From an uncultured Eubacterium sp. (lineage in GTDB: Bacteria > Bacillota > Clostridia > Lachnospirales > Lachnospiraceae), in assembly GCA_947642745.1 (NCBI GenBank), contig CANRTU010000013.1, forward strand, positions 1-64,000: a stretch of DNA of 64,000 bases, in the 5' to 3' direction. Below the pieces are notes generated by a model, which searched no databases, was not told the origin of the DNA, and was given only the letters and a program-made list of their open reading frames with translations. The position numbers were made by a program, and so were the translations under genes. This document shows positions 14,312 through 23,726 of this stretch, in pieces. How positions within the stretch are numbered: position 1 is the first letter of the stretch; each line of letters opens with the position of its first letter.

Positions 14312-16948
14312 ATGCGTTTGTTTACATGGTATGATATTGAGACTGAACTTTGGAGTAAAAGAAATTTATGGCCTGTGTGGTGGAACAGAGTAGATGTCTA
14401 TAATGAAGAGATTGTTGTTAATATTGACCCGGAGAGAAATATTAATGAGAAGAATGAAGAAGCATTTATGAAAATATTTGGTAAGTTATATTTGAATGGC
14501 AGGGTTATGGTTGAATTTGATCAGAAACTTCTGGAAGTTATTTATGAGGAGGGGGATGAATCTGACAAAACCAAACCGGCAAAGTCTCCATTGTTTAAAG
14601 ATATCTTTACCAGGGATGAAGGAGAGGTAAGCAAAGCTGATTTATCCGGAAGTCCGGTTGCGGTTTTTCACTCCTATAAAGGCGGTGTGGGGCGGACGCT
14701 TGCTCTGATTTCACTGGTACGTGAAATATCAGAATTATATGGAAATCAGAAAAAAATATTGATGATTGACGCTGATGTGGAGGCTCCGGGTCTGACCTGG
14801 ATGTTGGGACAGGGGAAGAACAATGAGAAAATCAGCTATTTTGATATATTAGAACTGCTTCATTTTCATACGATGGATGATAGTTTTGTAAAAAATGTCG
14901 CAAAGCTGGTGCAGACAAATATCATTAAAGTAATAACAGAAAAACTGGAAGTTGAACAGTATTTTCTTCCGGTATACAGGGAAAAGTCCCAGATGATGAA
15001 TATTTATTCAAGTCCTGAGAAGATAATTGCTGTACAGAAGGATAAATATGTTATTACAGAATTTTTTTCCAGGTTAGGGGCGGTTCTCGGGGCAGATCTG
15101 GTTCTGGTTGATCTGAGAGCGGGAATCACAGAGTTTTCCGCACCGTTTTTGTTTGATTCCCGTGTCAGTAAGTTTTTTATCTCTTCGACTTCAATGCAGT
15201 CGGTAAAAGGAACAAAACTTATATTGAAAGAAATACAACGGAAGGTATCAAAAGGTCATCAGAATTCGAAATTGTTACTGACCATGATTCCCAGGGAAAT
15301 GGAAGTGGGTACAGTAATTAGTCTGGAAGATGAACTGGCAGAAAGTCTTGAGCAGGATCTGGATCCGGAAAATTTGAATCAATTAAGAGAAGATTATCTT
15401 TACAGGATACAGTTTGATTCTGAGTTTGCTTCTTTAGGAAATTTTCAGGAAATATGCGCTTTGTTAAAAGGGAAAATGCTTTCTGGTGTTATGTCAAAGA
15501 TTGCTGATGATATGTTGAAAACAGATGAAGAGGAAGATATTTCAGTGGAGAAACATCTTTCCGTGCAAACGGTAAGGAAGACCGTCAGACGGTTAAATGA
15601 AATTACTTCCATGGAGTTAACAGCTGAGGGCAGCGGGAGTTCCAATATGCTGGCAACCACATCTATAAGGGAAATTGTACGGGAATTTACAGATACTGTT
15701 CCACAACTGGTAGTAATGGGAGCAAAGGGTTCAGGAAAAACTTACATTTATAAACAACTGTTATATAGAATGACCTGGGAAAATTTTGCAGGTGATATAG
15801 AAAAAAAAGGAGAGAAGGATAAAGAAAAAACCTATATTATCCCGCTTGTCTGCTCCCCTAATATGAATAAATTACACTCTATGGTACAGAAATGTATAAA
15901 AAATTGTAATAAGTTCCTGGAAGAAATAGAAATAAATCCAGACAGTCTTAATTGCAATTATAATAAACTGACTGCTTATGCAGATAAGAAATTATTACTG
16001 ACAGAGTGGATGGAGATATGGCAGAAACTGATGCTTGACATGCTGGGCGGCAATTATAATGATTTAGCTGAATTGGATCATTATCTGCAGAAGAAAGGAA
16101 AAAGACTTCTGTTTATTGTAGACGGACTGGAAGATCTTTTTATGGATATGCAGATACAGAAACAGGAAACCTGGAGGCTGGCCGTCCGGGCTTTGTGCCA
16201 GAATGTGGTGAATACATTACGGAATCTGAAGTCTGGTAATGTTGGTATTATTATTTTTGCCAGAAAAGATATGGCGGAACAGGCTATCACTATTAATTTT
16301 GAACAATTTGAAAACCAGTATCATAAATATGAATTGAAATGGTCACCTACAGAAGCGCTTCGTCTGGCTTTGTGGATTGCGGGACAGGCAGACCCGGATA
16401 TGGGAGAAAATATTGATGTTTTAAAGGCAGGCAGAGAGGTTCTGGAGAAATGTCTGGAAAAGTTATGGGGAAAAAAGCTGGGAAAATATGATTCCAGAGA
16501 AGCAAATTCTGCAAGATGGATTATCGCCGCACTTTCTGATTTTTCAAACCAGCTGCAGGCCAGGGACATTGTAAGATTTTTGAAGTTCGCCACGAAAACA
16601 GTTCCAGAGGGAATTCTGCCGTATGAAGACAGGTATATTATGCCGAAGCAGATCAGGGAAGCCATACCAGAATGTTCCAAAGAAAAATATAAAGAGATCA
16701 GAGATGAGATGAAAGCGGTTTATGAAATACTAAAAAAATTTGAGGAGATGCCGGAAGATGAGAAGGAACTGCCGCTTACACTGGATAAAATCAGACTTAC
16801 AGGCGAAGAAATCGCCAGGCTGGAAAACCAGGGTTATTTTATTATGTCGGACAAAAAATATTATTTTCCGGAAATTATCAGATTTGCCCTCAAATTTAAA
16901 TATAAAAAGGGAGCAAGACCAAGGGTTCTTTCTTTACTGGCTGGATAA
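14312..16948 (+). CDS. Double P-loop ATPase: KGGVGR MinD/ParA-like domain plus STAND/KAP-like domain
   Basis: An 878-residue protein. ATG 14312 is chosen because it has a perfect RBS (TAGGAG, 8-bp spacer). After a ~115-residue amino domain comes a MinD/ParA-like NTPase: VAVFHSYKGGVGRTLALISL (K123-R128; the usual second Lys is Arg) and the MIDADVEAPGLT switch (D153, D155), with VLVDLRAG later. From about residue 440 a second NTPase follows: VVMGAKGSGKTYIYKQ (Walker A 470-477), LLFIVDGLEDLF (Walker B, D604) and IIFARKDM (sensor-like). The C-terminal third is helical and charged. Such KGGVGR proteins are known from nucleotide-dependent prokaryotic conflict systems. Here it is paired only with a HEPN-like protein. 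Soluble; no membrane segment seen. Confidence 0.75.
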   Translation: MRLFTWYDIETELWSKRNLWPVWWNRVDVYNEEIVVNIDPERNINEKNEEAFMKIFGKLYLNGRVMVEFDQKLLEVIYEEGDESDKTKPAKSPLFKDIFTRDEGEVSKADLSGSPVAVFHSYKGGVGRTLALISLVREISELYGNQKKILMIDADVEAPGLTWMLGQGKNNEKISYFDILELLHFHTMDDSFVKNVAKLVQTNIIKVITEKLEVEQYFLPVYREKSQMMNIYSSPEKIIAVQKDKYVITEFFSRLGAVLGADLVLVDLRAGITEFSAPFLFDSRVSKFFISSTSMQSVKGTKLILKEIQRKVSKGHQNSKLLLTMIPREMEVGTVISLEDELAESLEQDLDPENLNQLREDYLYRIQFDSEFASLGNFQEICALLKGKMLSGVMSKIADDMLKTDEEEDISVEKHLSVQTVRKTVRRLNEITSMELTAEGSGSSNMLATTSIREIVREFTDTVPQLVVMGAKGSGKTYIYKQLLYRMTWENFAGDIEKKGEKDKEKTYIIPLVCSPNMNKLHSMVQKCIKNCNKFLEEIEINPDSLNCNYNKLTAYADKKLLLTEWMEIWQKLMLDMLGGNYNDLAELDHYLQKKGKRLLFIVDGLEDLFMDMQIQKQETWRLAVRALCQNVVNTLRNLKSGNVGIIIFARKDMAEQAITINFEQFENQYHKYELKWSPTEALRLALWIAGQADPDMGENIDVLKAGREVLEKCLEKLWGKKLGKYDSREANSARWIIAALSDFSNQLQARDIVRFLKFATKTVPEGILPYEDRYIMPKQIREAIPECSKEKYKEIRDEMKAVYEILKKFEEMPEDEKELPLTLDKIRLTGEEIARLENQGYFIMSDKKYYFPEIIRFALKFKYKKGARPRVLSLLAG

Positions 16949-17434
16949 CATGGTTCTGTTATCTGGCAGAGTTAGAATTTTTGGTCAGATAAATGGAGTT
17001 TCGAAAGTGGGCAGGACTTAAAAAATGTGCTGTTGCCGGATATGGTACCAGATAGTTTTTTGTGCGGTACGGAAGAAATTCTGTAAAAATTAATCAATCT
17101 TTTTTGTTTTTATGTCTTTTGCTTCAGACAGTGTCAGATTTTTCATAACAGTTCAGTCCGGGATGTTGCAGAAACTGCCGAAGACTGGACTGTTTCGTTC
17201 TGTACAAAATGAAAGATGTGCAAAATTAAATGAAAAAAATCTTCCAATATCCGGGATTATGTGTTATAATAAAAACGTCTTTATGTATCTGGTTATAAAG
17301 GCCGGATACAGTATATTTTATCTGTTATGTATCAGATATTCTTTTCTGGCAATTTAGCCGGATTGCGTGATCAGACATTCCCAATATTAAAACATAATAT
17401 ATTTCCAGAAACATGCATAAAAAGGAGGGATTGA
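16949..17434. other. Non-coding stretch between the cassette and comM
   Basis: About 490 A/T-rich bp. Small frames inside lack RBSs and homology. Apart from the comM promoter at 17242-17270 I see no structured element or clear terminator for the upstream cassette. Confidence 0.6.
17242..17270 (+). promoter_or_regulatory. Promoter upstream of comM
   Basis: TTCCAA (17242-17247), 17-bp spacer and an extended -10 TGTTATAAT (TATAAT at 17265-17270). It leaves a leader of about 160 nt before TTG 17435. Confidence 0.5.
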
Positions 17435-19012
17435 TTGTATAGTATCGTATCAACCGCAATTATCCGTGGTATCACCAGTCTGCCGGTAAAGGTAGAGGCT
17501 GATGTAAGTAACGGGCTGCCACTGTTTGAAATGGTAGGGTTTCTGGCGTCCGAGGTAAAAGAAGCAAGGGAGCGGGTGCGGACAGCCCTGCGTAATTGCG
17601 GTTTCAGCCTTCCGGCAAAGCGGATTACGGTTAATCTGTCTCCGGCCGGTATCCGCAAAACCGGTTCGGCCTTTGACCTGCCAGTAGCTGTGGCAGTCCT
17701 GGCAGCGCTTGGGGTCGTAGCGGTGGACCGGCTGGATTCCCTGCTGATTATCGGGGAGATTGGCCTGGATGGCAGTATCCACCCGGCGGACGGGATTCTG
17801 CCGGTGGTGGCGGACGCAGCGGCCAGGGGTTTCTGCTGCTGTATGATTCCCTGTGGGAACAGGCAGGAAGCCGGCATGATAAAAAACGTAAAGATGATAG
17901 CTGTTGGTCATCTGAATGAAGTTGTGGACTATTTAAATGGAAGGAAAACGCCGGATACTATTCCACAGGCGGATACAGCATATACTGACACTGCCTGGGA
18001 CGACGCCTATGACAGGGCCTGCCCGGGGGCATCGTCAGGCGGCCAGGACCTGCCAGACTTTTCCCAGGTAAACGGAATGCGGCTTCTGCGCAGGGCCGGA
18101 GAAATAGCGGCGGCGGGGATGCACAATTTTCTGATGATCGGTCCTCCCGGGGCCGGAAAGACTATGGTGGCAAGGCGGATACCCGCTATTCTGCCGCCTG
18201 TCTGTGAACAGGAGCGTCTTGAGATCGCCAGAATATACAGCGTCAGCGGACTGTTTTCCGGGGGCTGCGGTATACAGGAACGGCCCTTCCGAAGTCCTCA
18301 TCATACAGTGACTCCGCAGGGGCTGGTGGGAGGCGGCACGGTGCCAAAGCCCGGGGAAATTTCCCTGGCACATAAAGGCGTGCTCTTTCTGGACGAACTG
18401 GCAGAGTTTTCCAAAAGTACGCTGGAACTGTTGCGCCAGCCAATGGAAGACCGGGAAATCCACCTGTCCAGATCCCTGGGAAGCTGCACTTACCCGGCGG
18501 ATTTTATGCTGGTAGCGGCCATGAACCCATGCCCCTGCGGCGCCTATCCGGATATGAACCGCTGCCATTGTACCCAGAGCGCCCTGGACCGGTATCTGGG
18601 CAGGATCAGCCAGCCTCTGCTGGACCGGATTGATATTTGCGTACAGACGCCGCAGCTGACCTTTACAGAGCTGACCGCAAGAACAGAAAATGAGAGCTCA
18701 TCCGCAATCCGGCGGCGGGTATGCGCCGCCTGGAAGCGTCAGAAGGACCGCAATGAAACAGGCGGTATTTACTTTAACAGCCGCATACCGGCGGACAGGC
18801 TCAGGCAGCTGTGCGGTCTTACAGAGCAGGAAGAGAAATACTTACAGAATATTTACCAGCAGATCCGGCTGACAGCACGATCCTATTATAAGATACTGCG
18901 TGTGGCAAGAACGATTGCGGATCTGGCAGGCAGTGACAGGGTATGTACAGAACATCTGGCGGAAGCCGTATGTTATCGTGGACTGGACCGCACATACTGG
19001 GAACGGTGGTAA
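17435..19012 (+). CDS. comM: YifB/ComM family AAA+ ATPase (Mg-chelatase-like)
   Basis: A 525-residue protein starting at TTG 17435 behind the strong RBS AAAGGAGGG. The amino part is a Lon-protease-like domain (IVSTAIIRGITSLPVKVEAD, FDLPVAVAVLAALG). Then comes the AAA+ module with GPPGAGKTMVARRIPAIL (Walker A), FRSPHHTVTPQGLVGGG, GVLFLDELAEF (Walker B), AAMNPCPCG and RISQPLLDRIDI, and a C-terminal Mg-chelatase domain. ComM is a hexameric helicase that aids branch migration during integration of transformed DNA, and it stands directly before dprA, another recombination mediator. The stop is 64 bp before the dprA start. Confidence 0.9.
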   Translation: MYSIVSTAIIRGITSLPVKVEADVSNGLPLFEMVGFLASEVKEARERVRTALRNCGFSLPAKRITVNLSPAGIRKTGSAFDLPVAVAVLAALGVVAVDRLDSLLIIGEIGLDGSIHPADGILPVVADAAARGFCCCMIPCGNRQEAGMIKNVKMIAVGHLNEVVDYLNGRKTPDTIPQADTAYTDTAWDDAYDRACPGASSGGQDLPDFSQVNGMRLLRRAGEIAAAGMHNFLMIGPPGAGKTMVARRIPAILPPVCEQERLEIARIYSVSGLFSGGCGIQERPFRSPHHTVTPQGLVGGGTVPKPGEISLAHKGVLFLDELAEFSKSTLELLRQPMEDREIHLSRSLGSCTYPADFMLVAAMNPCPCGAYPDMNRCHCTQSALDRYLGRISQPLLDRIDICVQTPQLTFTELTARTENESSSAIRRRVCAAWKRQKDRNETGGIYFNSRIPADRLRQLCGLTEQEEKYLQNIYQQIRLTARSYYKILRVARTIADLAGSDRVCTEHLAEAVCYRGLDRTYWERW

Positions 19013-19076
19013 GAGAAAAATGACCTGTCAGAAGACGAAACGCAGTCGGATGAAAAGAAATACGTGGGAGAAATAC

Positions 19077-20183
19077 ATGGGAGAAATACAAAAAAAGTAC
19101 GCTTACTGGCTGGTATGTTTCCTGAAAGACGGATACCGGGTATTGCGGCATCTGTCTGCGGTATATGCCAGTGCGGAGGAAATCTACAGACTGGATAAAA
19201 AGCAGCTGGATCAGGTGCCCGGGCTGACGGAGGAGGATGTCGGGGATCTGCTGCGCCACCGGAAAATTTTTGACCCGGACCTGGAATGGGAAAAACTAAA
19301 GCGGCGGGGGATTTCTTTCACAGACCGGGAAGAAGCGGATTATCCGGCCAGATTTCTGGAACTGGCACAGCCGCCTTACGGTGTGTTTTACCGGGGAAAG
19401 CTGCCGCGGCAGGGAGAGTTCTGCGTGGCGGTGGTAGGCGCCAGAATGTGCTCCGAGTATGGCCGCAGTATTGCCAGGGATATCGCAAGGGAGCTTGGGA
19501 CAAAAGATGTGCCCGTTATCAGCGGAATGGCCAGGGGTATTGATGCGGCAGGGCACCGGGGAGCGCTGGAAAGCGGCGGGGATACTTATGCGGTGGCAGG
19601 ATGCGGGGTGGATATCTGTTATCCCCGTTATCATCAAAAGCTCTATGGGGATATCATCGCACAGGGCGGGGTGATCAGCGAGTACCCGCCCGGTATCCAG
19701 CCGCTGGCCTGGCATTTTCCAATGCGCAACCGGCTGATCAGCGCCCTGTCGGATGTGGTGGTCGTCATAGAAGCAAAAATAAGGAGCGGTTCCCTGATTA
19801 CGGCTGATTTTGCCCTGGAGCAGGGCCGGGACGTGTATGCGCTGCCCGGACGTGTTTCGGATGTGCTAAGCGGCGGTTGCAACCGGCTGATTGCCCAGGG
19901 AGCGGGGATTATTTTATCAGTGGATGATTTTATAGCGGAACTGTCACTGGAGGCAGGCAGGAAAATGACTTTCTGTAAAGAAAATGGCGAAAGTGAAAAA
20001 ATACCTCTTGAAAAAGAAGAACTGTTGGTGTATAGTTGCCTTGGTCTTCTGCCTGTTGGTATCGAAGAAATTCTAATGAAAACCGGGCTGGAAATGCGGA
20101 CAGCCGGCCGGATTCTGGCATCTTTACAGCAGAAAAACCGGATAGAGGAAATCTATAAAAACTACTATAAAATAATAACGTAA
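19077..20183 (+). CDS. dprA: DNA-processing protein DprA
   Basis: A 368-residue protein that loads RecA on incoming single-stranded DNA. Start ATG 19077 has GTGGGAG 6 bp upstream; in-frame ATGs at 19020 and 19050 lack good RBSs. A SAM/HhH-like amino domain (LDQVPGLTEEDVGDLL) precedes the Rossmann-like DprA fold: VAVVGARMCSEYG, VISGMARGIDAAGH, YAVAGCGVDICYPRYH, SEYPPG, HFPMRNRLISALSD, RSGSLITADFALEQGR and LSGGCNRLIAQGA. A short winged-helix domain (VGIEEILMKTGL) ends it. Runs on into topA after 22 bp, as in many Firmicutes. Confidence 0.93.
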   Translation: MGEIQKKYAYWLVCFLKDGYRVLRHLSAVYASAEEIYRLDKKQLDQVPGLTEEDVGDLLRHRKIFDPDLEWEKLKRRGISFTDREEADYPARFLELAQPPYGVFYRGKLPRQGEFCVAVVGARMCSEYGRSIARDIARELGTKDVPVISGMARGIDAAGHRGALESGGDTYAVAGCGVDICYPRYHQKLYGDIIAQGGVISEYPPGIQPLAWHFPMRNRLISALSDVVVVIEAKIRSGSLITADFALEQGRDVYALPGRVSDVLSGGCNRLIAQGAGIILSVDDFIAELSLEAGRKMTFCKENGESEKIPLEKEELLVYSCLGLLPVGIEEILMKTGLEMRTAGRILASLQQKNRIEEIYKNYYKIIT

Positions 20184-20205
20184 TTAAGTAGGTTAAGGAG
20201 CAGAC

Positions 20206-22302
20206 ATGGCAAAATATCTGGTAATCGTGGAATCACCGGCAAAGGTGAAAACGATTAAAAAGTTTTTGGGAAAAAATTACGAGGTCACTGCCTCAAACGG
20301 ACATGTCAGGGATCTGCCAAAGAGTCAGATGGGGATTGATGTGGAACATGATTTTGAGCCGAAATATATCACCATCCGGGGCAAGGGGGAAATACTGGCA
20401 AAACTCCGCAAAGAAGTAAAAAAGGCCGAAAAAATTTATCTCGCCACAGACCCTGACCGGGAAGGGGAGGCGATCTCCTGGCATTTATCCAAAGCTTTAA
20501 AACTGGACGAATCAAAAGATGACAAAAAAGTTTACCGCATCAGCTTTAATGAGATTACGAAAAATGCGGTCAAAGCGTCTTTTAAAACACCCAGGGAAAT
20601 TGACATGGACCTGGTAAACGCACAGCAGGCAAGGCGTGTGCTGGACCGGATGGTGGGATACAAAATCAGTCCGGTGCTCTGGGACAAGGTAAAAAGGGGA
20701 CTGAGCGCAGGCCGTGTGCAGTCCGTGGCTCTGCGTATTATCGCAGACCGGGAAAAAGAGATCAGTGAATTTATACCAGAGGAATACTGGTCGGTGGACG
20801 CCTGTTTTAAAATTCCGGGAGAACGGAAAAAATTAGAAGCGAAATTTTACGGGACTGCCGCAGGCCGGATGAAAATACCGGACGGCGTGGCAGCGCGGCG
20901 GATTATGGACGAGGTCAGACAGGCGTCCTGTAAAGTGCTGGATGTGAAAAAAAGCGAACGTGCCAAAAAGGCGCCGGCGCCGTTTATTACAAGCACCCTG
21001 CAGCAGGAGGCGTCCAAAGTACTGAATTTTACCACTCAAAAAACAATGCGCATTGCGCAGCAGCTGTATGAGGGCATAGATATCAAAGGAGCAGGCACGG
21101 TGGGACTGATTACCTACCTGCGTACAGATTCCGTGCGCATTTCAGAAGAAGCCCAGACCCAGGCGGCGGAATATATTGCCAGAAATTACGGGGAAGAGTA
21201 TAATGCCCCTCCTTCAGATTCAAAGAAAAAAGAGGGAAAAATACAGGATGCCCATGAAGCCATCCGCCCGACAGATATTGGCAGGACTCCGGTGGAAGTC
21301 AAAGAATCTCTTTCCAGGGACCAGTTCCGTCTCTACCAGCTGATATGGAAACGTTTTACCGCCAGCAGGATGAGCGGGGCGAAATATGAGACTACCAGTG
21401 TAAAAATCGGAGCGGGGGAATATATTTTTACCGTATCTGCTTCCAGAATTGTTTTTGACGGCTTTATGTCTGTATATATGAGCGATGAAGACGAAAAAGG
21501 GGAAAACAATACGCTGCTAAAAGCCATTGACTGCTCCACAAAACCGGAGCTTATGGACATAAACGGCAGCCAGCATTTCACACAGCCGCCTCCCCATTAT
21601 ACCGAGGCCTCTCTGGTAAAAATGCTGGAAGAGCACGGCATCGGACGTCCGAGTACTTATGCGCCGACGATTACTACCCTGCTTGCCCGCCGCTATGTTT
21701 TAAAAGAAAATAAAAACCTGCATATGACAGAGCTTGGTGATATCGTCAATACGATTATGAAAGAGGCCTTTACCTCTATTGTGGATGAAGAATTTACAGC
21801 AAATATGGAAATGCTTCTTGACAAAGTAGAAGAAGGGGATGTGAACTGGAAAGTTATTGTACGCAATTTTTATCCAGATCTGGAACAGGCTGTGGAAGAA
21901 GCGGAAAAAAATCTGGAAAAAGTTCAGATTGCGGAGGAGGAAACAGATGTAGTCTGTGAAGTCTGCGGGCGCAATATGGTTATCAAATATGGTCCCCACG
22001 GCAGGTTTCTGGCCTGTCCCGGATTTCCGGAGTGCCGTAACACCAGGCCGTACCTGGAAAAAGCCGGCGTAGCCTGTCCAAAATGCGGAAAAGAAGTTGT
22101 GGTGCGCAAGACAAAAAAAGGACGGAGATTTTTCGGATGCGAGGCAGGACCGGACTGCGACTTTATGTCCTGGCAAAAGCCTGTGGCGGAAAAATGTCCA
22201 CGCTGCGGCGGATATATGATAGAAAAGGGAAAGAAACTGGCATGTGCGGACGCTGCCTGCGGCTATGTGCGTGAACTGGAGCAGACGGCGGAGCACGTAT
22301 AA
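20206..22302 (+). CDS. topA: DNA topoisomerase I
   Basis: A 698-residue type IA topoisomerase relaxing negative supercoils. The TOPRIM domain begins with VIVESPAKVKTIKKFLG and holds DPDREGEAISWHL; the active-site Tyr is Y304 in GLITYLRTDSVRIS. Three C-terminal zinc ribbons follow (CEVCGRNM...CPGFPEC, CPKCGKEV...CEAGPDC, CPRCGGYM...CADAAC), the usual Firmicute layout. RBS AAGGAG before ATG 20206. It follows dprA by 22 bp and is probably co-transcribed with comM and dprA. In B. subtilis trmFO, xerC and clpQY lie between topA and codY; here codY follows directly after 233 bp. Confidence 0.96.
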   Translation: MAKYLVIVESPAKVKTIKKFLGKNYEVTASNGHVRDLPKSQMGIDVEHDFEPKYITIRGKGEILAKLRKEVKKAEKIYLATDPDREGEAISWHLSKALKLDESKDDKKVYRISFNEITKNAVKASFKTPREIDMDLVNAQQARRVLDRMVGYKISPVLWDKVKRGLSAGRVQSVALRIIADREKEISEFIPEEYWSVDACFKIPGERKKLEAKFYGTAAGRMKIPDGVAARRIMDEVRQASCKVLDVKKSERAKKAPAPFITSTLQQEASKVLNFTTQKTMRIAQQLYEGIDIKGAGTVGLITYLRTDSVRISEEAQTQAAEYIARNYGEEYNAPPSDSKKKEGKIQDAHEAIRPTDIGRTPVEVKESLSRDQFRLYQLIWKRFTASRMSGAKYETTSVKIGAGEYIFTVSASRIVFDGFMSVYMSDEDEKGENNTLLKAIDCSTKPELMDINGSQHFTQPPPHYTEASLVKMLEEHGIGRPSTYAPTITTLLARRYVLKENKNLHMTELGDIVNTIMKEAFTSIVDEEFTANMEMLLDKVEEGDVNWKVIVRNFYPDLEQAVEEAEKNLEKVQIAEEETDVVCEVCGRNMVIKYGPHGRFLACPGFPECRNTRPYLEKAGVACPKCGKEVVVRKTKKGRRFFGCEAGPDCDFMSWQKPVAEKCPRCGGYMIEKGKKLACADAACGYVRELEQTAEHV

Positions 22303-22411
22303 CATCCAGATCTGTTCAGAAATATTCATGATAATATTTGAAAAAGAAAGCGTAATTCATGAAATATTCATGAAAATTTAACATAATTCATTAAAATATA
22401 GGCAAAGCAGG

Positions 22412-22440
22412 TTGAATTATCAGAAAAGGCGTGCTATTAT
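22412..22440 (+). promoter_or_regulatory. codY promoter with an overlapping CodY-box-like site
   Basis: TTGAAT (22412-22417), 17-bp spacer and TATTAT (22435-22440) with an upstream TGC (extended -10). The sequence AATTATCAGAAAAGG (22415-22429) matches 12 of 15 positions of the CodY box AATTTTCWGAAAATT and covers the -35 and spacer. The upstream 22320-22400 stretch is A/T-rich with repeated ATTCATGA words. Confidence 0.55.
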
Positions 22441-22535
22441 AAGACTGGACCGCCATCATGGGCAGAAAAGTCCACAGGTGGCCAGAGCGTGTATACAGTG
22501 CTTGTAGTTTCAGTCAGAATAGGAGAAGGGCGCAG

Positions 22536-23318
22536 ATGAGTGTTCAACTGTTAGATAAAACAAGGAAAATTAATAAGTTATTGCACAATAGCAATTCATC
22601 CAAAGTAGTATTCAATGATATATGTGAAGTGATGACGGATATCCTCAATTCCAATATACTGGTAATCAGCAAAAAGGGGAAAGTGCTGGGGACCAGCCGT
22701 CTTGCGGGAATTCGTGAGCTGTCAGAACTGATTATGGATAAAGTAGGCGGCTTTATTGATCCTGTGTTAAACGAGCGTTTGCTGAGTATACTTTCCACAA
22801 AGGAAAACGTAAATCTGGAGACGCTGGGGTTTGAACAGGATATCAGGAAATATTCAGCCATCATTACGCCGATCGACATAGCGGGAGAGCGTCTGGGCAC
22901 CCTGTTTGTCTATTGCTGTGACAGACAGTATGATATTGATGACATTATTTTGTGCGAATATGGCACGACAGTGGTCGGACTGGAAATGATGCGCTCAGTT
23001 AATGAGGAAAACGAGGAAGAAAGCCGCAAAATCCAGATTGTCCGTTCCGCAATCAGCACACTTTCTTTTTCAGAGCTGGAAGCGATTGTCCATATATTTG
23101 ATGAACTGGACGGTACAGAAGGGATTCTGGTGGCCAGTAAAATTGCGGATCGTGTAGGTATCACCCGGTCTGTAATAGTCAATGCGCTGCGCAAATTTGA
23201 AAGCGCCGGTGTCATTGAATCCCGTTCTTCTGGTATGAAAGGGACTTATATCAAAGTAGTCAACGATGTTGTATTTTCTGAACTGGAAACCATAAAGAAA
23301 AAACAAAAGAATATTTAA
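22536..23318 (+). CDS. codY: GTP/branched-chain amino acid-sensing regulator CodY
   Basis: A 260-residue global repressor. Start ATG 22536 follows RBS AGGAGAAGGG and gives the standard amino end MSVQLLDKTRKINKLLHNSN. The GAF domain that binds isoleucine/valine covers about 1-155 (LNSNILVISKKGKVLG; LGTLFVYCCDRQYD). The C-terminal winged HTH is highly conserved (LVASKIADRVGITRSVIVNA, then FESAGVIESRSSGMKGTYIK). CodY represses nutrient-acquisition, motility and sporulation genes in rich conditions. It sits just before the fla/che operon as in Bacillus, and a CodY-like box overlaps its own promoter. Confidence 0.96.
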   Translation: MSVQLLDKTRKINKLLHNSNSSKVVFNDICEVMTDILNSNILVISKKGKVLGTSRLAGIRELSELIMDKVGGFIDPVLNERLLSILSTKENVNLETLGFEQDIRKYSAIITPIDIAGERLGTLFVYCCDRQYDIDDIILCEYGTTVVGLEMMRSVNEENEEESRKIQIVRSAISTLSFSELEAIVHIFDELDGTEGILVASKIADRVGITRSVIVNALRKFESAGVIESRSSGMKGTYIKVVNDVVFSELETIKKKQKNI

Positions 23319-23525
23319 GGAGCCATTGTGTGTCCGGCAACAGACGCATCGGGATGCGGAAGACCTCAGCGATCCTGTCAGAAGGTTTTTACTTTGCGCA
23401 AAATTCTCTTTTCCATAAAAGTAAAGATGCGTAAGGAACAGTCTGAAGAACAAGTTCCAGGGACACGTGCCAGGTATGTTCTGCTGGCCGGGCTGCCAGC
23501 CACAGGGATGCCGGCAGGAAACATG

Positions 23526-23565
23526 AAAAGGAATTCATCATCAGCAGTATGGATTCCTTTTTCCT
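23526..23565 (+). terminator. Terminator between codY and the fla/che operon
   Basis: AAAAGGAAT (23526-23534) pairs with ATTCCTTTT (23553-23561), followed by T-rich sequence. It separates codY from flgB; the other DNA from 23319 to 23726 is non-coding and holds the flgB promoter. Confidence 0.6.
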
Positions 23566-23625
23566 TTTTCTCCCTAAAGTGGCATTCATTTCAGAAAAAA
23601 AACACCTGATACAGAAAAAATAGGG

Positions 23626-23653
23626 TTGAAAAAATTACAGGAAATACTATAAT
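23626..23653 (+). promoter_or_regulatory. Main fla/che operon promoter (sigmaA-type)
   Basis: TTGAAA (23626-23631), 16-bp spacer, TATAAT (23648-23653), 74 bp before flgB. No SigD-type TAAA-N15-GCCGATAA sequence is present in this region, and no c-di-GMP riboswitch is visible in the short leader. Confidence 0.6.
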
Positions 23654-23726
23654 GTATTATAGAGTCTTATTAAGATGACATCGCTGGGGAAATAACAGAA
23701 CAAATACACAATCGGGAGGAAACAGA

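Noticed and set aside
17112..17357. 81-codon frame upstream of comM
   Set aside because: No RBS, overlaps the predicted comM promoter, composition unlike a protein.
23654..23726. c-di-GMP riboswitch before flgB as in Clostridioides difficile
   Set aside because: The leader is only about 65 nt and lacks the aptamer core sequences.
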